From a virus, in IMG/VR virus record IMGVR_UViG_3300020215_000067, positions 1 to 47,077 of that record: a stretch of 47,077 bases of DNA, one strand, 5' to 3'. A model generated the notes under the pieces. The model had not been told where the DNA came from and searched no databases. It saw only the letters and a program-made list of their open reading frames with translations. Positions 40,052-46,680 of the stretch are shown in pieces (the stretch's first letter is position 1; the number at the start of each line of letters is the position of its first letter). Made by a program: the position numbers and the translations under genes.

Positions 40052-40300
40052 ATGGATGACTATAAGCCATTCGAGCACGCGTACGCGGGCAATGATCTTA
40101 TGGCCCTGCAACGCGCCCAAACGCGCTGCATGCTGGCCGCGAGCAATCCCAACCTGTCATGGTTTGAACGCGAGCGAGCGATGGAACTTCTCAGAGCAGG
40201 GAGCTTGGTCGAATACGAGCATATCAGAGCAGCGTGGTCTGAGGTGGCCGCGCTGCTCCCTCCAAACAACCAACCCAATGGCGCAACGAAAGGAATGTGA
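40052..40300 (+). CDS. Hypothetical helical protein (82 aa)
   Basis: 'ALQRAQTRCMLAASNPNLSW' and 'ERERAMELLRAGSLVEYEHI' are helical. No family recognised. It starts 2 bp after the SSB-like stop. Confidence 0.55.
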   Translation: MDDYKPFEHAYAGNDLMALQRAQTRCMLAASNPNLSWFERERAMELLRAGSLVEYEHIRAAWSEVAALLPPNNQPNGATKGM

Positions 40301-40675
40301 ATGAAACCTGAAGTAAAACAACTGTGGTGTGAGGCTCTTAGGAGCGGAAAGTATAAGCAGGGGATTGGGCGACTGAATAGAAACAATGAGATGTGTTGCC
40401 TTGGTGTGCTGTGCGATATCCACAGACGGGCCATTGGAGGACGCTGGGTTCCCGATCCAGACCCAGATGAGGGCCGTATCTGCTTTGGGTATCTAGGCCA
40501 AGACGACGCGCCCAACGCAGTTACATATGCAGACCTGCCGGTATCGGTGATGGAGTGGGCTGGGCTAAAACAATCTGCTCCCCGCCTAGGGGAAGGGATT
40601 GATGCGTGCTATGCAAATGATGTGAAGCGTTTAGGCTTCCACGAAATCGCAGACCTAATCGAGAAGCACCTGTAA
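40301..40675 (+). CDS. Conserved phage protein with 'CCLGVLCD' motif (124 aa)
   Basis: 'LWCEALRSGKYKQGIGRLNR' and 'MCCLGVLCDIHRRAIGGRWV' belong to a well-spread small phage protein family ('LrSGkY.Q ... yCCLGVLcd') of unknown function. Length and order are typical. Confidence 0.75.
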   Translation: MKPEVKQLWCEALRSGKYKQGIGRLNRNNEMCCLGVLCDIHRRAIGGRWVPDPDPDEGRICFGYLGQDDAPNAVTYADLPVSVMEWAGLKQSAPRLGEGIDACYANDVKRLGFHEIADLIEKHL

Positions 40676-40872
40676 TGTATTACCTCCATCCCCGCCCAAG
40701 CGACACGCGCTGCCCTGGTTGTGGCGAATCAATCCCATTCGGGATGGCTTGCGGCACCTGCTCTACGCTGGTTTGCCCCGATAGAGCTTGTGGTTGGGTA
40801 GGGACTGGGGAGCAGACGGAATTTTGGCAAACGTGCCCAGCTTGTGGGGCGGAATGTTTGGTGGAGAAATGA
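40675..40872 (+). CDS. Zinc-ribbon protein with three CxxC pairs (65 aa)
   Basis: CPGC, CGTC and CPAC pairs plus further Cys (VCPDRACGW) point to two zinc-bound ribbons. It starts one base inside the previous stop and overlaps the Dam methylase start by ATGA. May bind nucleic acid or act as a scaffold. Confidence 0.6.
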   Translation: MYYLHPRPSDTRCPGCGESIPFGMACGTCSTLVCPDRACGWVGTGEQTEFWQTCPACGAECLVEK

Positions 40873-41288
40873 AGGTTCATTATTCATCTAAGACGTGCGA
40901 GTGGGCAACGCCGGAAAAGCTGTTCTCTGTTCTGGACGCTGAGTTCCAGTTCACTCTGGACCCGTGCTGCACATCAGAGAATGCTAAGTGCCCAAAATAC
41001 TTCACCGCGACTGAGGACGGCTTACGGCAGGACTGGGCGGGCCATGTCGTGTTTATGAACCCACCCTACGGGCGGCAGATTGGAAACTGGGTCCAGAAGG
41101 CCCACGAATCAGCACAGGCTGGCGCTACGGTCGTTTGCTTGGTGCCCTCGCGCACTGATACCAAATGGTGGCACGATTACGTCCTGCCGCATGAGGTGAG
41201 GTTCCTGAAGGGCAGACTCAAATTTGGTGGCTCAAGGCATAATGCGCCATTTCCGTCTGCCGTAGTTGTAATGCGACCCAAGCCATGA
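40869..41288 (+). CDS. dam: DNA N6-adenine methyltransferase, phage Dam type (139 aa)
   Basis: It transfers a methyl group from S-adenosylmethionine to adenine in phage DNA. 'TCEWATPEKLFSVLDAEF' is the typical start of the phage Dam family, 'FTLDPCCTSENAKC' lies in the AdoMet region and NPPY (residues 64-67) is the catalytic motif, followed by 'LVPSRTDTKWWHDYV' and 'GSRHNAPFPSAVVVM'. The ATG at 40869 overlaps the stop before it, so it is chosen over upstream starts. It may protect the phage from host restriction. Confidence 0.88.
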   Translation: MKVHYSSKTCEWATPEKLFSVLDAEFQFTLDPCCTSENAKCPKYFTATEDGLRQDWAGHVVFMNPPYGRQIGNWVQKAHESAQAGATVVCLVPSRTDTKWWHDYVLPHEVRFLKGRLKFGGSRHNAPFPSAVVVMRPKP

Positions 41289-41680
41289 CCCCGACCGACC
41301 TGGAAGCAATGCTGGCGAAGAACCCTGCGCTTGCAGCGCGGAACAAGCATTTGGCGCAATTAGATTATGGAGAAAGAGACGTTAAAACTGGTGCTGCCGG
41401 GGTTTCTCCCGCCGAGCCTAAACGAGATGAGCGGGCGGCATTGGATCATAAGCCTGCACGAAAAGCAAAGGACGGCCCACGCTTTGAAATCGTGTTTAGA
41501 ATCTATGCCGTTAGACCAACCGATTGGGATAACTGGTACGTCAAGCTGCTTCAGGACATGCTTGTCCGCGCTGGCATCTTACATGACGACCATTGGCGCA
41601 TTCTCGAAGGGCGGGTCATCTCGGAAAAGGCCAAGTCGCAGCAAGAGGAAAGGACGGAAATCGAAATAAGGATGCTATGA
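41285..41680 (+). CDS. RusA-like Holliday junction resolvase (131 aa)
   Basis: The C-terminal half, 'YAVRPTDWDNWYVKLLQDML' and 'VRAGILHDDHW', matches the RusA core (D.DN...k...D.l..agi..DD), the acidic active site that cuts four-way junctions. The N-terminus 'LEAMLAKNPALAARNKHLAQ' is of a type found before nuclease domains in phages. In another frame (from 41367) the DNA also encodes a RusA-like start (see findings), so a frameshift history is possible. Confidence 0.65.
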   Translation: MTPTDLEAMLAKNPALAARNKHLAQLDYGERDVKTGAAGVSPAEPKRDERAALDHKPARKAKDGPRFEIVFRIYAVRPTDWDNWYVKLLQDMLVRAGILHDDHWRILEGRVISEKAKSQQEERTEIEIRML

Positions 41681-41826
41681 GCCAAGAGCAAATCAGACAA
41701 TGCGCGGAAGATGCAGCGGCTGAAATCGCAGAGGAAATCGGCTTGGACTACGACCTTGACGGTGAGGCGGTCGCTGGCTGGCGCGAATTCATTCAGGCAA
41801 AAATAGAAATGGCGTTTTCCAAATGA
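41677..41826 (+). CDS. Small acidic protein (49 aa)
   Basis: ATG 41677 overlaps the previous stop. 'CAEDAAAEIAEEIGLDYDLD' is an acidic helix. The function is unknown. Confidence 0.5.
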   Translation: MSQEQIRQCAEDAAAEIAEEIGLDYDLDGEAVAGWREFIQAKIEMAFSK

Positions 41827-41870
41827 AAGGCGAGCCGGAACAAATCATCATCGAGGTAACTGAGGTATGA
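41823..41870 (+). CDS. Possible 15-residue peptide
   Basis: A short frame (MKGEPEQIIIEVTEV) starting in an ATGA overlap and ending 3 bases before the next ATG. It may only carry ribosomes to the next gene. Confidence 0.25.
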   Translation: MKGEPEQIIIEVTEV

Positions 41871-41873
41871 GCT

Positions 41874-42323
41874 ATGGGAATGTTTGACGACATTAAGTGC
41901 AAATACCCGCTGCCAGTGGCTGGGGCGAACGACTTGGATTTTCAAACCAAGGATACGCCTGCTCAGTGGATGGACAAATATGAGATTAGGGAGGACGGCA
42001 CGCTTTGGCATCAGGCTTACGATGTGGAGGATCGTAGCGATAAAAGCGCAGCACCGGGTAGCCTTGAACGCATTGTTGGCATCTGCACAAGCGTAAATCA
42101 CCGTTGGGAGCCTTGTGGCCTCACCGGAGGGATTCGGTTCTACACGCAAACGGCAGGCGTTAACCCGGTCTGCAATCCGACGTACGGCCCCAGAGACGTA
42201 ACACCTCTTGGCTGGATTGAGTTCTCGTCCTACTTCGTGAAAGGCCAGCTAAAGGAACTGCATCTACTGGAACACAGGGAAGCCGGAACAGACAGAACAC
42301 CCCAAACGGAGCAGCGCGAATGA
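41874..42323 (+). CDS. Conserved phage protein 'MGMFDDI' type (149 aa)
   Basis: The opening MGMFDDIKCKYPLP and 'DFQTKDTPAQWMDKYEIRED' place it in a widespread small phage family ('MGMFD.i...yPLP ... fQTK'), function unknown. The last 30 residues are polar. Confidence 0.75.
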   Translation: MGMFDDIKCKYPLPVAGANDLDFQTKDTPAQWMDKYEIREDGTLWHQAYDVEDRSDKSAAPGSLERIVGICTSVNHRWEPCGLTGGIRFYTQTAGVNPVCNPTYGPRDVTPLGWIEFSSYFVKGQLKELHLLEHREAGTDRTPQTEQRE

Positions 42324-42700
42324 CGGTGCTGATACCTATGTCCATAAAATTCAACGATTGCCTGCGAATGATAGTAAACGGCCACTTCGATCAGGTGATG
42401 CGTTTAATGGACGAGATTGACACGATGCAGGATGTGCCGCCACTGGACCGGCATGTGCGCAAGCAATCGTTGTTCTGGGAAGCGATGCGGGAACTGCAAT
42501 GCCTTGGGTTTAAGACTGCTGAGAATCACCACTGCCAGAATTGCAAGGATGGGCTGAGAGCGCCAATCACGCCGGAGCCGGGCAGGGTGACGACTCCCAA
42601 GGTCAATGGCTCACCAGAATGGCTGAAGCGAGCAGCGGTCAAGGGCGGAATACCGAAGATTTTGCACACCGTAGCAGAACCCAACATGGAGAAGAAATGA
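42320..42700 (+). CDS. Hypothetical protein (126 aa)
   Basis: Helical first half ('DCLRMIVNGHFDQVMRLMDE'), one CQNC pair in the middle, disordered Pro-rich end. ATG 42320 overlaps the previous stop; ATG 42338 is a second choice. The function is unknown. Confidence 0.55.
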   Translation: MTVLIPMSIKFNDCLRMIVNGHFDQVMRLMDEIDTMQDVPPLDRHVRKQSLFWEAMRELQCLGFKTAENHHCQNCKDGLRAPITPEPGRVTTPKVNGSPEWLKRAAVKGGIPKILHTVAEPNMEKK

Positions 42701-42924
42701 AAACCATAAAGCGACTGGTATTGGAGAAGGATATTAAGCGGGCCGAGCGCCTAGCGTTCACTCGGGGCTACATCTGCGCCGTAGGGACGATGCTGAGTTG
42801 CCCGCACACCGAGGTTGCCGCCGAAGAAGCTCTCCGGGCTTTTGGGCGGGTAAGGCGGAGAGACATAGACGACTTCGACATAAAAGCAATAGAAGGGGCC
42901 GGGCTTGGGAGGTTTCTCACATGA
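42697..42924 (+). CDS. Hypothetical helical protein (75 aa)
   Basis: ATG 42697 overlaps the previous stop. 'LEKDIKRAERLAFTRGYICA' and 'AAEEALRAFGRVRRRDIDDF' are helical. The function is unknown. Confidence 0.55.
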   Translation: MKTIKRLVLEKDIKRAERLAFTRGYICAVGTMLSCPHTEVAAEEALRAFGRVRRRDIDDFDIKAIEGAGLGRFLT

Positions 42925-43205
42925 CCCACAACAAAGACAAAGAATTCGCGGAATGGCTGGAAGCGCAGCCGGATGACAGGGTGTTTAAAACTCAACGGTG
43001 TGGCTGCGTGCTCCATGCCTTCGGCAAAGAGGCGCTAGGGATGAAGCACCCGGAGCCGGGCTATGAGTATGTTTGGGAACGCCAGTATGTGGCAGAAGTG
43101 CGTTCGGCATCCAAAGCTCTAGAGGACATGATGAGTCGCTATGGGATGATCAATTCCATCACCGCCGCGCAGTTCAAGGCGCTTTACAGGAGGTATAGGA
43201 AGTGA
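42921..43205 (+). CDS. Hypothetical protein (94 aa)
   Basis: ATG 42921 overlaps the previous stop, and the stop overlaps the methyltransferase start. Helical, with two close Cys (QRCGCVLHAFG). The end encodes an AGGAGG that serves as ribosome site for the methyltransferase. Confidence 0.55.
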   Translation: MTHNKDKEFAEWLEAQPDDRVFKTQRCGCVLHAFGKEALGMKHPEPGYEYVWERQYVAEVRSASKALEDMMSRYGMINSITAAQFKALYRRYRK

Positions 43206-43891
43206 CGCCCTACTACCAGGACGACAGTTGCACCATCTATCACGGGGATTGCCGGGAGATTCTGCCTACGATTGAGCCGGTGGACCTTGTGCTGACTGAT
43301 CCACCGTACGGGGTAGGGATTGATTACGGCGAATATAAGGATGACCGCGCCACCTATTGGGATTGGTTCTTGCCATGCCTGAGCACGATCACAGCACACA
43401 CTAAGGCCGTCGTGTTTACGCATCGCGTCTCAGCTCTGCACCACATCAAGGGATGGGACTGGATTTGTGTTTGGAACAAACCTGGTGCGTTTGGCTCAAG
43501 GCTCGGAAATTCCTGCGTCCTTCCGCATTGGGAGCCAATCTTTTGCTTCGGGCTGCACACGATGGGGGTTGATTCGGTTTACACCAACGATGTATTCACG
43601 TTCAATCCGCAGCCCGCCATGGCCGGGATACGCGGCATTGGCAGGGAAAAATGGGACGGCAACACATTCACAGACCATCCATGCCCTAAGCCGGTCCAAC
43701 TTTACCACCGCCTCATAGAGACGTTCGGGCAGAAGGCCGAAACGATTCTCGACCCATTCATGGGCAGCGGCACGACGCTCCGGGCGGCCAAGGATTTAGG
43801 GCGCAAAGCGATAGGAATTGAACTGGAAGAACGCTATTGCGAGATAGCCGCCAAACGACTCGCGCAAGAAGTTTTACCGCTAACCGCCTGA
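43202..43891 (+). CDS. DNA methyltransferase, beta class N4/N6 (229 aa)
   Basis: Motif IV DPPYGVGIDY (about residue 31) comes before motif I DPFMGSGTT (about residue 186), with 'AIGIELEERYCEIAAKRL' as the AdoMet-binding end: the beta-class order seen in many phage and type II enzymes. It methylates adenine N6 or cytosine N4 in DNA. GTG 43202 overlaps the previous stop. The target site cannot be read from the sequence. No partner restriction enzyme is adjacent. Confidence 0.88.
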   Translation: MTPYYQDDSCTIYHGDCREILPTIEPVDLVLTDPPYGVGIDYGEYKDDRATYWDWFLPCLSTITAHTKAVVFTHRVSALHHIKGWDWICVWNKPGAFGSRLGNSCVLPHWEPIFCFGLHTMGVDSVYTNDVFTFNPQPAMAGIRGIGREKWDGNTFTDHPCPKPVQLYHRLIETFGQKAETILDPFMGSGTTLRAAKDLGRKAIGIELEERYCEIAAKRLAQEVLPLTA

Positions 43892-44044
43892 CTTATGCCA
43901 CTTCCAAAGCTTATTGAGTTATTCAACGTTATGAACAACTGTGGAAAACCATCACAAAACCCCTGTGTTTATTGGCGTTTACGCAGGGTTAGGGGTGTGA
44001 ATAAGTGGGGGAGGGATGACCTAATAAGATTATTCGACGTAAAT
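43892..44044. other. AT-richer gap with DnaA-box-like words
   Basis: TGTGGAAAA (43940-43948) and TGTGAATAA (43996-44004) each match the DnaA box TGTGGATAA at 8 of 9. CCCTGTG and CGCAGGG nearby can pair (7 bp). A 61-codon frame covers the gap (43895-44080) but shows no protein features. It could be an origin or a leader. Confidence 0.35.
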
Positions 44045-44072
44045 TTGACAGGACTATGGAAAGTTGTAGGAT
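44045..44072 (+). promoter_or_regulatory. Promoter ahead of the structured HNH locus
   Basis: TTGACA (44045-44050, perfect), a 16-base spacer and TAGGAT (44067-44072, 4 of 6). Transcription would begin near 44079, just before the first helix of the pseudoknot. Confidence 0.6.
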
Positions 44073-44096
44073 GCGAGTGAGTTCTTACTCTGGCAG

Positions 44097-44209
44097 TAGC
44101 AAGCCGGTAAAATGAGTGCGATAAGCTTTAGTTCAGACTCGGTGGACCGTAAAACGGTCGCCCGAACCGCTTCCCGCACTCAGGGTATTGCTAACGCCGA
44201 GTCTGAGCT
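44097..44209 (+). ncRNA. Nested pseudoknot upstream of and within the HNH frame
   Basis: Helices: TAGCAA (44097-44102) with TTGCTA (44188-44193); GAGTGCG (44114-44120) with CGCACTC (44175-44181); AGTTCAGACTCGG (44130-44142) with CCGAGTCTGAGCT (44197-44209), 13 bp with one G-U; hairpin GACCGT-AAA-ACGGTC (44145-44159). The 13-bp helix crosses the first two, a true pseudoknot. It does not fit group I, HDV-like or twister layouts that I know. Confidence 0.6.
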
Positions 44210-44702
44210 TCTTTCTTGGCGTCCAGTCGTGGGTCACGAGCGCATGTACGAGGTTTCAGATACTGGCCTCGTGCGCAGGATCGGCGGTCAGCCGCTCCTG
44301 GCGCAAGCAACATACGACGGCTATCTCGCTGTGGGCCTTTATGACGAAAGTCGAAAGCTAGCCAACAAGAGACGGTACAGGGTTCACCGGATTGTTTTAG
44401 AGGCCTTTGTTGGCCCTGCACCCGCAGGAATGGTTGCCGGGCACATCAACAACATTAGGCACGACAATCGACTTGAGAACCTTAGGTGGATGACGCAGAA
44501 AGAAAATATCTCCTATCGCACTGACTACAGAATGCGGGGGAGCGGTCATCCACACGCCAAGCTAACTGAGGCGCTTGTTGCTTTAATTCGGGAGCGGTGC
44601 GCTGCCGGAGAGCAAAAAGCAAGTCTCGCAAGGGAATTCGGTGTGTCAAGGCTCGCTATCCGGTTTGCTGTTGAAAGGCGAACATGGAAACACGTGTCGT
44701 AA
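44112..44702 (+). CDS. NUMOD4-HNH homing-type endonuclease (196 aa)
   Basis: 'SWRPVVGHERMYEVSDTGLV' is the NUMOD4 DNA-binding motif; 'YRVHRIVLEAFVGPAPAGMV', 'AGHINNIRHDNRLENLRWMT' and 'QKENI' form the HNH nuclease; the C-terminus ('LIRERCAAGEQKASLAREFG') is a helix-turn-helix. Such enzymes cut one or both strands of DNA at a site and promote their own spread. The first 30 residues lie on the pseudoknot and are atypical; GTG 44142 is an alternative start. Confidence 0.85.
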   Translation: MSAISFSSDSVDRKTVARTASRTQGIANAESELLSWRPVVGHERMYEVSDTGLVRRIGGQPLLAQATYDGYLAVGLYDESRKLANKRRYRVHRIVLEAFVGPAPAGMVAGHINNIRHDNRLENLRWMTQKENISYRTDYRMRGSGHPHAKLTEALVALIRERCAAGEQKASLAREFGVSRLAIRFAVERRTWKHVS

Positions 44703-44703
44703 A

Positions 44704-45026
44704 GGCACGCCCGATCTGGTCCGGTTGGTAACATTCCAACCCCGCATAGGCGGATGTATAAAACGGCCAGTACAAACGCGCCGGGATGGATAATACAGGC
44801 CCGGTAAGCGATTGGTTGAGTGCTGCCCTTGGTAGCGATCAACATGCCTCAGAAACAGGGCCTAAAGCCCCGTCGACAACTGGGGTGTGTCGCGGTGACC
44901 CGAGGGCGGCATTCAGCCAATCGCAAAGAATAGCTGCCCCAGTGCCTCTAATTGGCCAGCGGGTAAGCGATCTACGCTCTGCGGGTGGGTTAAGCCCTGT
45001 CAGGCCCCTGAATGGATAGGCGTGCC
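44704..45026 (+). ncRNA. Candidate 323-nt structured RNA downstream of HNH gene
   Basis: It starts one base after the HNH stop codon. Closing stem GGCACGCC (44704-44711) with GGCGTGCC (45019-45026). Inside: CTGGTC (44716-44721) with GGCCAG (44765-44770), enclosing hairpins GGTTGG-loop-CCAACC (44723-44741) and CCGC-ATAG-GCGG (44742-44753); GCCGGG (44780-44785) with CCCGGT (44800-44805); a 22-bp unbroken helix, 44808-44829 with 44903-44924, containing four G-U pairs; and GGGC-CTAAA-GCCC in its loop. No tmRNA, RNase P, SRP or 6S hallmark was found. Confidence 0.65.
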
Positions 45027-45165
45027 AAGAGAGAGCGTCAAAATGCGAAACGACCGACCGACCGGCGATACCGGAAGGAAGCCAGTGAGCAAGGATGCCC
45101 TGCTTAAGGGTATCTCTGCTCACTCACTCCCTCCCAACGATGTTCGCCGGAAGAAGAAAAAGAAA

Positions 45166-45405
45166 ATGCGGAACAAACAAAAACAGCAACTGAAGCGGGA
45201 AAACTGGTACTGGTGCTTCCACTGCGGCACCGTCGCCTACCAATTTGATTGTCGGCATGTGTCACTCATGGAGTGTTCCGGCATGTCCTGCTCAACCAAG
45301 CAGTGCGACCGATGCAGAAAGCTTTCCAAGCTGGTGGAGCGGGCTAAACGGTCTGGTTTCCACCCACCGATTGAGGAATTAAAGAGATTGGCTTACGGAC
45401 TATGA
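45166..45405 (+). CDS. Cys-rich, zinc-binding-like protein (79 aa)
   Basis: 'WYWCFHCGTVAYQFDCRHVS', 'CSGMSCSTKQCDRCRK' give several CxxC-type pairs. The ATG at 45166 follows an A/G-rich run; earlier in-frame starts (45043 ATG, 45022 GTG) would add a low-complexity, Lys-rich extension over the end of the RNA element. The function is unknown. Confidence 0.6.
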   Translation: MRNKQKQQLKRENWYWCFHCGTVAYQFDCRHVSLMECSGMSCSTKQCDRCRKLSKLVERAKRSGFHPPIEELKRLAYGL

Positions 45406-45758
45406 AATGTCGTTATTGCGATCAATCCATTGATGCGGACCCAGTAAAAACGGTGGCGTATTGGGGGGCAACCCCGGATTGGTGCCACCGGCAATGTAAG
45501 GAATCCGGCGTTAAGCGTGAGGCTTACGAATGCCAGTTGATCGATGCCGACTGTAACGATTGCAGGCATTACAAGCGTGGCCGTTTAGCACCGGAGCGGG
45601 TTTCCGTGATTAAGACTCGGGACGGGAGATTTGAGGAAGTGAGATTCCAGCCGAACCTTTTCATAGGCGGGCACTGCCTGAAGCTTGATAAGCCCACGGA
45701 CGCATGCCCAAACAAATGGACCGGGCATGAATGCTTTGAGCATAGGAGGGCGCAGTGA
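45402..45758 (+). CDS. Cys-rich zinc protein (118 aa)
   Basis: CRYCDQ at the start, WCHRQC, 'CQLIDADCNDCRHYKRG' and three more Cys/His groups near the end form at least two zinc sites. Start and stop overlap neighbours (ATGA, GTGA). A known group of small phage proteins has this 'C..C..H' pattern, function unknown. Confidence 0.65.
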   Translation: MKCRYCDQSIDADPVKTVAYWGATPDWCHRQCKESGVKREAYECQLIDADCNDCRHYKRGRLAPERVSVIKTRDGRFEEVRFQPNLFIGGHCLKLDKPTDACPNKWTGHECFEHRRAQ

Positions 45759-45817
45759 AGTTGAAAGAATACGCATGGATTCAGCAGCACGGGGTTGATT
45801 CGGGGGATGACGTATGA
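45755..45817 (+). CDS. Coupled 20-residue mini-gene
   Basis: GTG 45755 overlaps the previous stop (GTGA) and its TGA overlaps the next ATG (ATGA). The peptide is MKLKEYAWIQQHGVDSGDDV. Coupling at both ends suggests it is translated. The role is unknown. Confidence 0.4.
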   Translation: MKLKEYAWIQQHGVDSGDDV

Positions 45818-46155
45818 GAACTGAACGCTTAACCGCCAATGAACTAGAGGCGAAAAGAGACGCCTTAGCTGCGGAGCTTGAAGACCTCCTTCGGGAAGCG
45901 AAAGGGCTTTCTAAGGTTCACCGCGAGTTCCATGATCGCCGGGCCATAGAATCAACCACTATCGAAGTCCCCCAGCACGTCAAGGATGGCATTCGGCGCG
46001 GACTGAAATATGGGAAGGATGCGGCAGACCCGAATTGCGCCCTGAAACATGAATGGTGGGACGGCTGCACGTGCGGCGTTATCGTCGGAATGATTATTGG
46101 CGCTGGCGGGGTGCTCGCAATGATCGTGGTGACTCGGTGGCTTACGAAATTATAA
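45814..46155 (+). CDS. Membrane-anchored hypothetical protein, paralog of 33332-33790 (113 aa)
   Basis: It shares 'ERLTA.EL' and 'IEVPQHVKDGIRRGLKYGKD' with the protein at 33332. Between these is a unique coiled-coil segment (RDALAAELEDLLREAKGLSK). The C-terminus (CGVIVGMIIGAGGVLAMIVV) is a membrane anchor different from that of the paralog. The conserved block therefore is the functional core, with exchanged ends. Confidence 0.65.
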   Translation: MRTERLTANELEAKRDALAAELEDLLREAKGLSKVHREFHDRRAIESTTIEVPQHVKDGIRRGLKYGKDAADPNCALKHEWWDGCTCGVIVGMIIGAGGVLAMIVVTRWLTKL

Positions 46156-46160
46156 GCAAT

Positions 46161-46394
46161 ATGACTAACACACCTACTGGGGATCATCCTGTGTGCCTCA
46201 TGTGCGGCTGTAGTCCGTGCCAATGCTGTGGCAGGCCGCTACGGTTTGGTTCTGGAATGGTGCCGCATAGGTGCCCTGTTTGCGATGGGCGCGGCAATGT
46301 GCCCAAGGGCTTTTACATCGGCACGGGCACCAGCACTAATGCTGAACCGGATACGTGTAGGACATGCAGCGGCGCAGGAGTCCTATGGCGATAA
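46161..46394 (+). CDS. DnaJ-type zinc-finger protein (77 aa)
   Basis: CPVCDGRG and CRTCSGAG are two CxxCxGxG repeats, the zinc-binding core of DnaJ chaperones, preceded by 'CLMCGCSPCQCCGRPL' with more Cys. No J domain is present here; a J-like domain occurs in a separate small gene at 8700. It probably binds zinc and unfolded protein or RNA. Confidence 0.65.
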   Translation: MTNTPTGDHPVCLMCGCSPCQCCGRPLRFGSGMVPHRCPVCDGRGNVPKGFYIGTGTSTNAEPDTCRTCSGAGVLWR

Positions 46395-46410
46395 TCAACC
46401 GAAAGGATTC

Positions 46411-46680
46411 ATGTTCAAAGAAATCCCAAACGAAACAATAGCCCATGCGGCGATTCAGCACCCGTCTGGGCGCGTGTTCACCGGTAAGCGCCATTGCTAC
46501 ATTATTCGGGACATGGTTGCCGAGCTTGGCGAGCGTCCGGCCCGTGGCATTCAGGGCTTTACAACGAACACTGGGCGCTTTGTGGACCGCGAGGAAGCTG
46601 GGCGCATTGCCATAGCCGCTGGACAGATTAAGGAACTGAGGTACAGCCGTACCGACCTGTTCAGCGAGGAACTCTGGTGA
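46411..46680 (+). CDS. Conserved phage protein (89 aa)
   Basis: 'IAHAAIQHPSGRVFTGKRHC' and 'GIQGFTTNTGRFVDREEAGR' belong to a small protein family found in many phages ('H.ai....G.v..GkrH ... QGFvt..grFvdR.eA..iA'), function unknown. It ends TGATG with the next gene. Confidence 0.7.
   Translation: MFKEIPNETIAHAAIQHPSGRVFTGKRHCYIIRDMVAELGERPARGIQGFTTNTGRFVDREEAGRIAIAAGQIKELRYSRTDLFSEELW

Noticed and set aside
44097-44209. HDV-like or twister ribozyme
   Set aside because: The hairpin is followed by a 15-base linker and no P4 is present; conserved twister loop bases are absent.
44786-45019. 77-codon frame inside the structured RNA region
   Set aside because: Composition is Pro/Ser/Gly-rich without domain features, and the strong base pairing explains the sequence better.
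44097-45026. Group I or group II intron
   Set aside because: The P3-P7-P8 order of group I is not met (no hairpin between b' and c'), no domain V-like hairpin was seen, and no gene appears to be interrupted.
44704-45026. tmRNA, RNase P RNA, SRP RNA or 6S RNA
   Set aside because: No TTCGA T-arm with CCA, no conserved RNase P core, no GGAA tetraloop domain of SRP and no open bubble of 6S were found.
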